A DNA stretch of 64,000 bases from DATFDN01 sp963756545 (GCA_963756545.1 CAVWNY010000003.1:496001-560000); one strand, 5' to 3'; counted from the first letter of the stretch, positions 8,910 to 17,993 are shown. Numbers and translations: made by a program. The notes: generated by a model not told the origin, from the letters alone.

Positions 8910-10100
8910 ATGGCGGAGGCTCGCCGGAGTGCGGCGCCGGAGGTATTGCTGGCGTTCGCAAAGCTCGGCGTGAGCTGCTTCGGCGGACCGATCGCCCATC
9001 TCGGCTATTTCCGCGCGGAGTTCGTGCAGCGGCGACAATGGCTCGACGAGCGCGCCTTCGCGGACGTGGTGGGGTTGTGCCAGTTCCTGCCCGGCCCGGC
9101 CTCCAGCCAGGCGGGCTTCGCTCTCGGAGTGATGCGCGCCGGCTATCTGGGCGGACTCGCTGCCTGGACCGGCTTCACGCTGCCCTCGGCCATTCTGATG
9201 GTTTTGTTCGCGTATGGAGCCGGGAGCATCGCGGCCTCCCCGACCGGCGCCGGGTTGCTGCACGGGCTCAGGCTGATGGCCGTCGCGATCGTCGCCCAGG
9301 CGGTCTGGGGCATGGCGCGAAGCCTGTGCCCGGATCGGACGCGGGCAACCATCGCGGCTGCGTCCGCCGTTCTGGTTCTGCTGGTGTCGGCCTCGGTGGG
9401 GCAGTTCGCGGCAATCGTGGCGGGCGCCATCGCCGGCCTGGCGCTCTGTCGCGGCGGGCCGCAGACGGTGCCGGAGCCGATCGCCTTGCCGGTGTCGCGC
9501 CGGGCCGGAGCGGTGTTCCTGGCGGCCTTCGTCGTCCTGCTCGGTGTTGCGCTCGTCGCGCGCCGGAGTGGCGCCTTGGGGCTGTTCGATGCCTTCTATC
9601 GCTCCGGCGCGCTGGTGTTCGGCGGGGGCCATGTGATCCTGCCGCTGTTGCGAGATGCCGTGGTGTTGCCGGGCTGGGTCTCGAACGAGGCCTTCCTGGC
9701 CGGCTACGGCGTCGCGCAGGCGGTCCCCGGACCGCTTTCCAGCTTCGCCGCCTATCTCGGCGCGGTGGCCAACGTGCCGCCGGGCGACGTGGCCGGCGCC
9801 GCGCTGGCCCTTTTCGCGATCTATCTCCCGGCCATCTTGCTGCTGATGGGCACGCTGCCGTTCTGGGGCGCACTGCGCGCCCACCCGTCCGCGCAGGCCG
9901 CCATGCGCGGCGTCAACGCCGCGGTCGTCGGGCTGTTGGGCGCGGCGCTGTACGATCCGGTCTGGATCAGCGCCGTGCACAGCCGAGCGGATTTCGCGAT
10001 CGCGCTGGCCGGATTCGTCCTGCTGATCGCCTGGCGCGCGCCGCCGCTACTTGTGGTGGCACTGTCGGCGGCGTCGGGCATCGGCCTCACTCTGCTCTGA
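8910..10100 (+). CDS. chrA: ChrA-family chromate transporter
   Basis: This 396-residue membrane protein has the two homologous CHR halves of long-chain ChrA transporters. The first half has VSCFGGPIAHLGYFR and FLPGPASSQ, and the second has VFGGGHVILPLL and AVPGPLSSFAAYLG. Family members export chromate, or possibly other oxyanions, driven by the proton motive force. The ATG at 8910 is chosen because MAEARRSAAPEVLLAFAKLG fits the family N-terminus. A longer frame reaches back into the ABC gene but looks artefactual. No chrB regulator is adjacent. The 3' end overlaps the convergent CitE-like gene by 14 bases. Confidence 0.88.
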   Translation: MAEARRSAAPEVLLAFAKLGVSCFGGPIAHLGYFRAEFVQRRQWLDERAFADVVGLCQFLPGPASSQAGFALGVMRAGYLGGLAAWTGFTLPSAILMVLFAYGAGSIAASPTGAGLLHGLRLMAVAIVAQAVWGMARSLCPDRTRATIAAASAVLVLLVSASVGQFAAIVAGAIAGLALCRGGPQTVPEPIALPVSRRAGAVFLAAFVVLLGVALVARRSGALGLFDAFYRSGALVFGGGHVILPLLRDAVVLPGWVSNEAFLAGYGVAQAVPGPLSSFAAYLGAVANVPPGDVAGAALALFAIYLPAILLLMGTLPFWGALRAHPSAQAAMRGVNAAVVGLLGAALYDPVWISAVHSRADFAIALAGFVLLIAWRAPPLLVVALSAASGIGLTLL

Positions 10101-10989
10101 CCCGCCGCATGCGGGCCTCGATCGCAGCGGCGCGGGCGAGGAGCACTTTGGCGCGCTCCACCACCGGGATGTCGATCATCTTGCCCTCGAACTCCACCGC
10201 GCCCGTGCCGGCGGCAAGGGCGGCGTCGTACGCGGCGATCATGCGTCCGGCCTGCGCGACCTCCTCGGCGGCGGGGGCGAACTCCTCGTTCAGGATCGGG
10301 ACCTGGAGCGGGTGAGCGCAGGCAGCGCCGAGGAACCCGAGGCGGCGGGCGCGGCGGACGATGGCGCGGAACGCCGCCTGATCCTTGTAGTCCGCGACGG
10401 TGCCGACGAAACCGAGCGGCAAGATTCCGGCGGCGCGGGCGGCGATGATCGACACCTGCTTGGGCATGAACAGGCCCTCGGCCTCCGGCAACATCCCGAC
10501 CGAGAGAGCGAGATCTTCCGCCCCGATGGTCAGCGCCAGAAGCCGCGGATGCGCCCGCGCGATCGCTTCCATCCGAAAGAACGCGCCGGGCGTCTCGATC
10601 ATCGCGATAAATCCGACCGTTCCCGCCGCGATGTCGCGCTCGGTTTCCAGCTCCGCGACGACCTCGGCGACCGCCTGGACGTGCTCGGCGCTATCGGTCT
10701 TGGGCACGGCGAGCGCCGTCACGCCGGGAATGACCGCAGCCTCCAGATCGCGCACCAGCAGCCGCCACGGCCGGTTGACGCGCACCACCACGTCGGCGCC
10801 GCGTCGCGACACCTGCGGCACGGCCTCGCCCAGCAGGGTCCGCGCGCGCGCCTTCTCGGCCGGCGCGACGGCGTCCTCCAGATCGAGGATAACCGCGTCC
10901 GCGCCGCGATCGGCCGCGCCGGCGACGAAGCGCGGCACGTTCACCGGCACGTAGAGCATGGAACGCCAGACGGGGAGGGGGCGGGTCAT
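10087..10989 (-). CDS. HpcH/HpaI aldolase / CitE-like CoA ester lyase
   Basis: This 300-residue TIM-barrel protein belongs to the CitE-like subfamily, which cleaves or hydrolyses acyl-CoA thioesters such as citramalyl-, malyl- or beta-methylmalyl-CoA. It shows RSMLYVPVN at the N-terminus, ILDLEDAVAP near residues 34-43, a CoA/carboxylate-contacting Arg in VVVRVN (near 70), and the metal ligands Glu132 (MIETPGAF) and Asp159 (GAEDL). It lies 17 bases downstream of the MFS gene on the same strand and shares orientation with the CoA-transferase further up. This suggests a shared organic-acid pathway. The actual thioester is unknown. Confidence 0.86.
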   Translation of the reverse strand: MTRPLPVWRSMLYVPVNVPRFVAGAADRGADAVILDLEDAVAPAEKARARTLLGEAVPQVSRRGADVVVRVNRPWRLLVRDLEAAVIPGVTALAVPKTDSAEHVQAVAEVVAELETERDIAAGTVGFIAMIETPGAFFRMEAIARAHPRLLALTIGAEDLALSVGMLPEAEGLFMPKQVSIIAARAAGILPLGFVGTVADYKDQAAFRAIVRRARRLGFLGAACAHPLQVPILNEEFAPAAEEVAQAGRMIAAYDAALAAGTGAVEFEGKMIDIPVVERAKVLLARAAAIEARMRRVRAE

Positions 10990-11006
10990 GCGGAACCTCG
11001 CGCGGA

Positions 11007-12194
11007 TCAGGCGCGCACTCTGGCCGCTCGGGCGCCGTCGATCAAACGGGGACGCCCGCCCACCGCGAGGTCAAGCACGAGCGCCAGCGCCAGTGCGCCC
11101 GCGCCGAGCGCGAACAGAGCGCGGTAGCCGCCGCCGCGGGCGAACAGGAACGCATCGAAATAGGCGCCCCCCGCCTGGAACAGCGCGAAGGCGATGGTGG
11201 TCCAGCTCCAAACGACGCGCTGAGCGGCGGCATCGTCGGGCAGCAGATCATGCACCCGCCCGAGCACGAGAGGCACGATTCCCGGCGTCGCCGCACCGGC
11301 GATCGCGGCCGACAGCGCCAGCCATGAGGGGCTGGCGGTGAATGCGGGCAACGCGACGGCGGCAATCTGGGCCGCAAAGACGATCCGCAGCGCGGCGGTG
11401 AAGCCGATGCGGTCGGCGAGCCCTCCGGCCAGCAACGGCCCCGCCATCGCGCCGAGACCGAACACCACCCAATAGGCAGAGCCGATCGCGAGCCCCCGCC
11501 CTAGCCCGCGCGCGATGAAATCGACCAGGAACACCATATGCGGGACCAGCCCGAAGGCGTTCAGCCCGTATGCGACGAGCAGCGCGCCGCTCGCGAGGCC
11601 GAGCAGTCCGCCACGCGGCGCGTGGCGTGGTGCGCCGGCCTGAACCGCCTGGCGCGGCCAGCCGCCCCAGGCGAGCGCCGTCAGCGCCAACGACAGCACG
11701 CCCAGCCCGCACCAGGTCGCCGCCAATCCGGCGCGCAGCAGAAGCGGGACGAGGGTGCCGGACGCCCCGATCCCCAGCCCGACCCCGGTAAAGATCAGTC
11801 CGCTCACGAATCCGCGCCGGGCGGGATCAACGGTCGGCAGCACGGTCGGGGCCGCCAGCACCATGATGACGCCGCCGCAAATCCCCGACGCGAGGCGCCA
11901 AAGGAAATACCACGCGACCGAGACCGGGACGGACGAGGCGAAGAAGCTGAGGCTCGCCAGCACCATCATCGCCCGCAGCACCACGAAAACGGGCATCACC
12001 GCCGCCAGCCGGCGCGCCAGCAACGCGCCGGCGAGATAGCCCGCGAGGTTCGCCGCGCCGAAATAGACGACGGCGGACGGGGCGAACCAATGCGCGCCGA
12101 TCAACGCCGGAATCAGCGGCGTGTAGGCAAACCGCGCCAGCCCGATCCCCACCAGGCTCGCCGCCAGCCCCGCGAGCGCCGCGTGCCACCGCAT
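11007..12194 (-). CDS. YbfB/YjiJ-family MFS transporter
   Basis: This 395-residue major facilitator protein of the YbfB/YjiJ type has about 12 hydrophobic segments and begins MRWHAALAGLAASLVGIG, followed by the family-typical GLARFAYTPLIPALI. The ATG at 12194 has a strong ribosome site, GGAGGGAGG, ending about five bases upstream. That settles the start against a longer open frame. The gene lies between LysR upstream and the CitE-like lyase downstream, all on the minus strand, so it may import an organic acid for this cluster. The substrate cannot be inferred from the sequence. Confidence 0.85.
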   Translation of the reverse strand: MRWHAALAGLAASLVGIGLARFAYTPLIPALIGAHWFAPSAVVYFGAANLAGYLAGALLARRLAAVMPVFVVLRAMMVLASLSFFASSVPVSVAWYFLWRLASGICGGVIMVLAAPTVLPTVDPARRGFVSGLIFTGVGLGIGASGTLVPLLLRAGLAATWCGLGVLSLALTALAWGGWPRQAVQAGAPRHAPRGGLLGLASGALLVAYGLNAFGLVPHMVFLVDFIARGLGRGLAIGSAYWVVFGLGAMAGPLLAGGLADRIGFTAALRIVFAAQIAAVALPAFTASPSWLALSAAIAGAATPGIVPLVLGRVHDLLPDDAAAQRVVWSWTTIAFALFQAGGAYFDAFLFARGGGYRALFALGAGALALALVLDLAVGGRPRLIDGARAARVRA

Positions 12195-12316
12195 TCGGAC
12201 CTCCCTCCATGCCGCAGTCCGACACTGGGGGCGGAGGGCTTTGCATGGAAACGGTTTGTTCAGATCGAAGTCATCACCGGCGATGATGGCGGCCGCCGTC
12301 CCATCGACGGTCCTTT

Positions 12317-12425
12317 GCTTCGACCCCTCCCCCAACCCCTCCCGCAAGGGGAGGGGAGGATTATCCGGCGGGTTCTCCCGCTCCCCCTCCCCTTGCGGGA
12401 GGGGGCCGGGGGGAGGGGTCGAAGC
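12317..12425. repeat. 109-bp near-perfect palindrome, repeat family 2 copy 1
   Basis: The outer arms GCTTCGACCCCTCCCCC (12317-12333) and its exact reverse complement (12409-12425) enclose an inner perfect 21-base pair of arms (12336-12356 with 12384-12404). Only about 27 bases separate the inner arms. It begins 15 bases after the LysR stop and lies in the 246-base gap before the MFS gene. A related palindrome lies at 53970-54068. As RNA it would form a very stable hairpin, so it could terminate transcription or protect RNA. It could equally be a non-autonomous mobile repeat. No gene is seen in the rest of the gap. Confidence 0.85.
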
Positions 12426-12440
12426 GAAAAGCCGTTGCCA

Positions 12441-13325
12441 TCACTCGGCCGCCGCCCGTTCGATCCCAATCGGCCGCGCAAATCCAAGAAAGGCCGCGAG
12501 CGCCGAGGGCGCGAACGCATCCGAACGGCGGATGAACACCGTATCCGCCCGTCCCTCGCCGCGCGGCAGCTCGTGTATCGCGAGGAGTTCGAGCCAGCCC
12601 GGCGCGATCACCGCGCGCGGCAGCATGGTCACGCCGATGCCGGCGGCGACGCACCCTAGGATGCCGTCCAGCGTGCCGAACTCCAGTCGGCGGACACCGA
12701 CGATGCCGAGTTCGGCGAGTATCCCTTCAAGCCGCTGGCGATACGAGCAGCCGGCACGGAACACGATCAGCTTGAGATCGCGCTGGCCCGGCAAATCCTT
12801 CCAACCCCGCACGCGGGGTGCGGTAAGCAGCACGAGTTCTTCGCGGAACATGAGCTCCTCGGCCAGCTCCGGATGGCGCACCGGGCCGGCGACGAACGCG
12901 CCGTCGAGCTTCGCGCCGAGTACCTGGTCGATCAGCTCGGCGCTGGTCCCGGTGACGAGCGTCAGGTCCACCGTCGGATGGGCGGTTGCGAAAGCGGCGA
13001 GGATGCGAGGCAGGCGCAAGGCCGACGCGGTCTCCAGGCTGCCGAGCACCAACGGTCCGCGCGCCGCGCCGTCATCGGCGACCGAGCGCCGGGCTTCGGC
13101 GAGCAGGTTCGCGACCCTGCTTGCGTACGGCAGCAGCCGGCGCCCGGCCGGTGTCAGGCTCACGCCCCGGCTGTGACGGACGAACAACGCCGTCCCCAGC
13201 TCATCCTCCAAGGCGCGCACGCGGGCCGTCACGTTCGATTGCACGGTGTTGAGTTCACCTGCCGCTCGCCCCATTCCGCTGGTGCGGGCGACCGCCGCGA
13301 ACACTTTGAGGTCGGACGCCTCCAC
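12441..13325 (-). CDS. LysR-family transcriptional regulator
   Basis: This 294-residue regulator has an N-terminal winged helix-turn-helix (residues 1-60, with AAGELNTVQSNVTARVRALE as the recognition region). A periplasmic-binding-like effector domain follows. It starts one base after the stop of the CoA-transferase gene on the same strand, so the two are almost certainly cotranscribed. LysR regulators are usually divergent from their targets, so this arrangement is less common. It probably controls the CoA-transferase/MFS/CitE cluster. The inducer is unknown. Confidence 0.9.
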   Translation of the reverse strand: MEASDLKVFAAVARTSGMGRAAGELNTVQSNVTARVRALEDELGTALFVRHSRGVSLTPAGRRLLPYASRVANLLAEARRSVADDGAARGPLVLGSLETASALRLPRILAAFATAHPTVDLTLVTGTSAELIDQVLGAKLDGAFVAGPVRHPELAEELMFREELVLLTAPRVRGWKDLPGQRDLKLIVFRAGCSYRQRLEGILAELGIVGVRRLEFGTLDGILGCVAAGIGVTMLPRAVIAPGWLELLAIHELPRGEGRADTVFIRRSDAFAPSALAAFLGFARPIGIERAAAE

Positions 13326-13326
13326 G

Positions 13327-14547
13327 TCAGGTCTCCCGGATCACGCCCCGCGCGCCCAGCGCCGCGATCCGTGCCTCGTCGCAACCGAGCGCGGTCAGCA
13401 CCTCGCGCGTGTGCTCCCCGATTTCGGGCGCGGGAAGGCGCAGGCGGCCGGGCGTTTCCGACAGGCGGGGAATGATGTTGTGCATCAGCACCGCGCCCGC
13501 CTCGGCGTCCGGGGCCTCCACCACGATGCCGCGCGCCTGCACGTGCGGATCCTCGATGAACTGGTCGATCTCGTACACCGGCGCCGCCGTGACCTCCGCC
13601 GCCTCGAAGATGCGCAGGTTCTCCTCCAGCGAGCGCGCGGCGATGAACGCGGCCACGGGCGCCTCGCACGCATCGGCGTTGTGGACGCGATCGGTGTTGG
13701 TCCGAAAGCGCGGGTCGTCGATCATGTCGGGCCGGCCGACGGCGCGGAACAACCGCTCGGCCATCGTCTGCATCGAGGCGGAGATCGCGACATAGCGGCC
13801 GTCCTTGGTGCGCCAAACGTTCCGCGGCGAGGTGGTGCTGGACCGGCTTCCGGTGCGCCGCGGCTTCTCTCCGCTGACCCGGAAGATAGCGGCGTCGGGG
13901 CCGAGAATGGAGGCGATCGGGTCGAGCAGCGGCAGATCGATCACTTGTCCCGATCCACCGGCCTCGGCCACCCGGAGCGCCACCATCGTGGCGTAGGCGC
14001 CGTACAGCCCCGCCACCATATCGGCAAGCGCCAGCGGCGGCAGCACCGGCGCGCGGTCCTCGAAACCGGTCTTGGCGGCGAAGCCCGACATCGCCTCGAC
14101 CAGCGTGCCGAAGCCGGGGCGCTCCCGATACGGCCCGTCCTGGCCGAACCCGGAGACGCGCACGATGACCAGCTTCGGGTTGGCGTCCTGCAGGACATCC
14201 GGGCCGAGCCCCATCGCCTCCAGGGTGCCGGGGCGGAAGTTCTCGATCAGCACATGGCTCCGCGCGGCAAGCTCGCGCAGCAGCGCGCGGCCTTCGGCGG
14301 CGCGCAGGCTCAGCGCCAGACTTTTCTTGTTACGCGCATAGACCTTCCAGTACAGGCTGAGGCCCTTCACCCGCCAGGCCCGCAGCGGATCGCCGCGCGT
14401 CGGATCCTCGATCTTGATGACCTCCGCGCCCTGGTCGGCGAGTTGCAGGCTCAGCATGTTGCCGGCGACCAGTCGCGAGAGGTCGAGGACGCGGACGCCG
14501 TCCAGCGGCGCGGGTGCGGTGGGGTCGAATTCGACGCGGGGGATCAT
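13327..14547 (-). CDS. CaiB/BaiF family III CoA-transferase
   Basis: This 406-residue enzyme moves CoA between carboxylic acids through an aspartyl-CoA intermediate. The N-terminus has LDGVRVLDLSRLVAGNML, then GAEVIKIEDPTRGDPLRAW (near residues 43-61), ARNKKSLALSL near 70, and ENFRPGTLEAMGLG near 100. These are hallmark class III motifs. The catalytic Asp is probably in GQVIDLPLLDP (near 200). The ATG at 14547 is chosen because the frame upstream is antisense to the riboswitch and receptor gene and does not look coding. It is followed by LysR, MFS and CitE-like genes on the same strand. The acyl substrate is unknown. Confidence 0.9.
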   Translation of the reverse strand: MIPRVEFDPTAPAPLDGVRVLDLSRLVAGNMLSLQLADQGAEVIKIEDPTRGDPLRAWRVKGLSLYWKVYARNKKSLALSLRAAEGRALLRELAARSHVLIENFRPGTLEAMGLGPDVLQDANPKLVIVRVSGFGQDGPYRERPGFGTLVEAMSGFAAKTGFEDRAPVLPPLALADMVAGLYGAYATMVALRVAEAGGSGQVIDLPLLDPIASILGPDAAIFRVSGEKPRRTGSRSSTTSPRNVWRTKDGRYVAISASMQTMAERLFRAVGRPDMIDDPRFRTNTDRVHNADACEAPVAAFIAARSLEENLRIFEAAEVTAAPVYEIDQFIEDPHVQARGIVVEAPDAEAGAVLMHNIIPRLSETPGRLRLPAPEIGEHTREVLTALGCDEARIAALGARGVIRET

Positions 14548-14581
14548 TGCATTCCTGTCCTTGGCCTGTAGTGTTCGCGCA

Positions 14582-14748
14582 GACGCCGGTGGCCCGCAAG
14601 GGCTGAAACGGGAACGCGACGGGAAACCGGGCGCGGCTGCCCCCGCAACTGTCGCGGCGAGCCTTGCTCCATCTGCCATTGCCCGGTTCGCGGGGCGAGA
14701 AGGCGGAGCGCAGGCCCAGACCCGCGAGCCAGGAGACCGGCCGGCGTC
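14582..14748 (+). promoter_or_regulatory. Cobalamin (AdoCbl-type) riboswitch aptamer
   Basis: The closing stem is exact: GACGCCGG (14582-14589) pairs with CCGGCGTC (14741-14748). Inside lie the conserved B12-element segments GGCCCGCAAGGGCTGAAACG, then CTGCCCCCGCAACTGT, and near the 3' end GCGAGCCAGGAGACCGGCC. These are diagnostic of the Rfam cobalamin family. The expression platform would be 14749-14871. It contains a hairpin CCGTGC/GCACGG (14832-14846) and the ribosome site GAAGGA just before the receptor ATG at 14872. Cobalamin binding is expected to repress the receptor. Confidence 0.93.
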
Positions 14749-14871
14749 GAGACTGCGCGCGTGCCACGGGCGGGGTGAACCGGGGCGACGGGAGAGAGAC
14801 CCGCAGGCGGCTGTCGTCTCCAAGACCGGAGCCGTGCGCCGCACGGTTCCTCGCCCACGCGAAGGATTTCC

Positions 14872-16863
14872 ATGCGCCTCCCTCTTTCGCTTCCCGCGGG
14901 GCTTCTGCTTCCCGCCCTTGCGTTCGCTGCCCCCGCAGCCGCCCAGGAACTGCCGAACGCCGGCGTGCCGCAGCCAGACGTCGTGGTCACGGCGACCCGG
15001 GTTCCGACCCCGATCGCGGACATCGCCGCCGGCGTCAGCGTGATCACGCGCCAGCGGATCGAGGACCGGGCCTATCTCACGCTGACCCAGGCGCTGGACG
15101 ACATCCCCGGCCTGCGCGTCGCGCAGTCGGGCGGTCCGGGCGGCAACGCCTCCGTGTTCATCCGCGGCACCAACTCCAATCAGGTGCTGGTGCTGCGCGA
15201 CGGGATGCCGATCAACGACGCCGCCGACGCGGGCGGCGCGTTCAACTTCGGTGTCGATACCCTCGCCGACGTGGAGCGGATCGAGGTGATCCGCGGCCCG
15301 ATGGCCTCGCTCTATGGGTCCGGCGCGATCGGCGGGGTCATCAACATCATCACGCGGCGCGGCACCCAGCCGGGGCCGCATGTCGATGCCGACGTCGCGT
15401 CGGGATACCCGGCGCAGGTGCGCAACAGCGAGGTTCTCTCCGGCATCTCCGGCAAGCTCGACTACGCGGCCGTCGTGCAACTCGACAAGCTACGCGGCTA
15501 CGACACCACGCCGCAACGGGAGAGCATCTACACGGGCACGCCCGACGGGTTCGCCGACCAGATCGGCACGCTCAATCTGGGCTACACGCCGATTCCGGGG
15601 ACTCGGCTGTCGCTGCTGCTGCGCGCGCGGCGCGCCGTGTTCGGCTTCAACGCGCTGGGATCGCCGACCTTCGACGACGCGAACTCGACGGGACATGACA
15701 CATCGCTGCTCGGCCGCGTCGGCGCGAGTTCGCTTCTGGCGGGCGGGGTTCTGGAGACGCAGCTCTATCTCGGCCGGCTGCAGAATGATCGGCAGTATAC
15801 CGAGGCGCTGCACCCGGCCGACCCGAACCAGGCCACCAACGATTTGCGGTACCACTCCTACCGCACCGACCTCCAATGGAACAATACGGTGCATCTGGGC
15901 GACCTGATCGCCGCGCCGGCGCTGTCGCTGCTGGATCTCACGTTCGGCTACGAGCGTACCGCCGACACGGCGAAGGCGCGGATCAACTCGACATCGGGCG
16001 GGTTCGCCTACGCGCAGTCCACGAGCGGCGCGCAGACCGACGATGCGCTGCACGCTGGCGTGCAGGCCACGCTGTCGCGGCTGACGCTGACCGGGCAGGT
16101 GCGGCAGGACTGGGTGCTGAATAATTCTCCGACCACCTGGCGTCTCGGCGCGGTGATCGCCGCGCCGGAGGCACGGACGCGGTTCAAGGCTTCCTATGGC
16201 ACGGCCTTCCTCGCGCCGTCGCTGTTCGATCGCTTCGGCGTGGATTCGACGGGCTATGTCGGCAATCCGAACCTGAAGCCCGAAACGGCGCAAGGTTGGG
16301 ATGCCGGCTTCACGACCACCTTGCCCGCGTTCGGCCGCGACGACGCGGTGAGCTTTGGCGCGAGCTACTTCAGCGAACAGATCACCGATCTGATCGAGGA
16401 GGTGTTCAGCCCGGTCACGACGTCCATCAATATCGGTTCGGCGCATATCGACGGCGTGGAGACCACGCTCACCTTGCGCCCGGCGCGCTGGCTCGTGCTG
16501 GACGCGAACTATACCTACATCTACCCCAAGAATGCCGACACCGGCGCGCGGCTGCTGCGCCGGCCGCAGAACACGGCGTCGGCCGATGCACGCCTGACGC
16601 CGCTGCCGCGCCTGACGATCGTGCCGGAGGTGGTGTTCACCGGCGCCTTCACCGATTTCCTGACCGACAACAATGGGTTCAGCACCACGACGGGCACCTC
16701 GCGCCAGGGTTTGCTCGTCAACCTGACCGCGAGCTACCAGCTCACGCCGAAGGTCCGGCTTTACGCCAACGGCACCAACATCTTCGCCTCGCGCTTCGAG
16801 CCCGTGAACGGCTACCAGACGCCCGGGCCGAGCCTGATCGCCGGGGTTCGTCTCACGCTTTAG
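14872..16863 (+). CDS. btuB: TonB-dependent outer-membrane receptor, probable vitamin B12 receptor
   Basis: This 663-residue protein has a signal peptide (MRLPLSLPAGLLLPALAFA, cleavage near AAAQ at residues 22-25). A TonB-box-like PDVVVTATRVPTPI follows, then a plug domain with VFIRGTNSNQVLVLRDGMPI and VIRGPMASLYGSGAIGGVIN. The rest is a long beta-barrel ending in the aromatic-poor VRLTL. The size fits BtuB-type receptors. The direct evidence for substrate is the cobalamin riboswitch immediately upstream, so cobalamin or a corrinoid is the likely ligand. Energy could come from the TonB encoded at 28327. No btuCDF genes are in the window. Confidence 0.85.
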   Translation: MRLPLSLPAGLLLPALAFAAPAAAQELPNAGVPQPDVVVTATRVPTPIADIAAGVSVITRQRIEDRAYLTLTQALDDIPGLRVAQSGGPGGNASVFIRGTNSNQVLVLRDGMPINDAADAGGAFNFGVDTLADVERIEVIRGPMASLYGSGAIGGVINIITRRGTQPGPHVDADVASGYPAQVRNSEVLSGISGKLDYAAVVQLDKLRGYDTTPQRESIYTGTPDGFADQIGTLNLGYTPIPGTRLSLLLRARRAVFGFNALGSPTFDDANSTGHDTSLLGRVGASSLLAGGVLETQLYLGRLQNDRQYTEALHPADPNQATNDLRYHSYRTDLQWNNTVHLGDLIAAPALSLLDLTFGYERTADTAKARINSTSGGFAYAQSTSGAQTDDALHAGVQATLSRLTLTGQVRQDWVLNNSPTTWRLGAVIAAPEARTRFKASYGTAFLAPSLFDRFGVDSTGYVGNPNLKPETAQGWDAGFTTTLPAFGRDDAVSFGASYFSEQITDLIEEVFSPVTTSINIGSAHIDGVETTLTLRPARWLVLDANYTYIYPKNADTGARLLRRPQNTASADARLTPLPRLTIVPEVVFTGAFTDFLTDNNGFSTTTGTSRQGLLVNLTASYQLTPKVRLYANGTNIFASRFEPVNGYQTPGPSLIAGVRLTL

Positions 16864-16904
16864 CTGGCGCTGGAACCGCCAAGGCGGCGGTGCGTCAGGG
16901 CGTC

Positions 16905-17993
16905 ATGGCCTTCGATCGGCGCTCCTCGCCCGGCGTGCTGGGCGTGGCGTGGCACGACGCGGTGACTTGCGACTGGACCCGCTTCATGCCCGTCTCCGCG
17001 CTGTATTGCCTTCCGGCAATTGTCGGGCTGCTGATCGCGGGCCAGCTCAGCGGCCATACCGTGGAGGGCTTGATCGCGGCCAGCGGCGCCCTGACGGTGG
17101 GGTTCGGGGCGTTTCAGCATCTCACGGGCTTGCGCGCCGCGCCGATGGTGCTGGCGGCCGTGGGCATGAGCGTCTCGGCGGGGATCGGCACGCTCGTCAG
17201 CGGCATTCCGGGACTCGAGGCGGTGACCGCCGGGCTATGGGGCTTCGCGCTCGGCCTGTTCGCCGCACTCGGGACAGCGAGCTGGTGGGTGCTGCTGCAA
17301 TGCGCCGTGACGCTGGTCGTTGCCGTGAGCTTCCCGGCCGACCTCTTCTATGCCGGAGAGCGTGCGGCACTGGTCCTCGTCGGCGGCGCGGCGGAGATCC
17401 TGGTGGTCAGTGCATTGTGGCTGCTCGCGCCGCGCCCCTTCGCCGGCATGGCGCCGCCCAACGAGCAACTGCCGCCGCGCACATTGGGCGAGGCATGGCG
17501 CACGCTGGAGCGTGCGGCCGCCCTCCGATCCGAGCGGTTGCGCTATTGCGCGGCGCTTGGCCTGTCCACCGCCGTGGGCGTCGTCGTGTTCCGGCTCGGC
17601 ATCCCGAATGGCTACTGGGTGCCCATGACGGTGCTGCTGGTGCTACGCTGGGGCGGCCTGCGGGTGACGCTCGGCCGCGCCCTGGCCCGCTGCGCGGGAA
17701 CCCTGGCGGGGGCTGGAGCGATCACCCTGTTCGCTGCGCTGGCCCAGCCATCGCCGAACACATTGATCGCGCTGGGCGCGGTCGCCGCCTGGGGCTGTTT
17801 CGCGCTGCAGTGGGTGAACTATGCCGTCTTCAGCGTCTGCATCACCGCCTTCGTCGTGCTCGGCTTCGCCGTGGCCGGCTTGCCGGAGCCGGTGATGGCC
17901 GGACATCGCGCCTTGGCGACCCTGCTGGGCGGGCTGATCGGGATCGCCGGCCAACTGGCAGTCCGGGCGATCGGCGACAAGGACGAAGGCTGA
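16905..17993 (+). CDS. FUSC-family membrane protein
   Basis: This 362-residue membrane protein has two blocks of transmembrane helices. The second contains LGIPNGYWVPMTVLLVLRWG, the FUSC (fusaric acid resistance / aromatic acid exporter-like) signature. Canonical AaeB/YccS proteins are about 650 residues, so this is a short variant without the large soluble domain. It begins 41 bases after the receptor stop and precedes an EmrA/EmrB-type pair, so it may belong to an efflux group. The ATG at 16905 is the first convincing start, and the upstream frame is a shadow of the receptor gene. Confidence 0.75.
   Translation: MAFDRRSSPGVLGVAWHDAVTCDWTRFMPVSALYCLPAIVGLLIAGQLSGHTVEGLIAASGALTVGFGAFQHLTGLRAAPMVLAAVGMSVSAGIGTLVSGIPGLEAVTAGLWGFALGLFAALGTASWWVLLQCAVTLVVAVSFPADLFYAGERAALVLVGGAAEILVVSALWLLAPRPFAGMAPPNEQLPPRTLGEAWRTLERAAALRSERLRYCAALGLSTAVGVVVFRLGIPNGYWVPMTVLLVLRWGGLRVTLGRALARCAGTLAGAGAITLFAALAQPSPNTLIALGAVAAWGCFALQWVNYAVFSVCITAFVVLGFAVAGLPEPVMAGHRALATLLGGLIGIAGQLAVRAIGDKDEG

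Noticed and set aside
12317..12425. CRISPR or tandem array
   Set aside because: The repeats here are single palindromes at distant loci with no regular spacers. No CRISPR-like array was found anywhere in the window.
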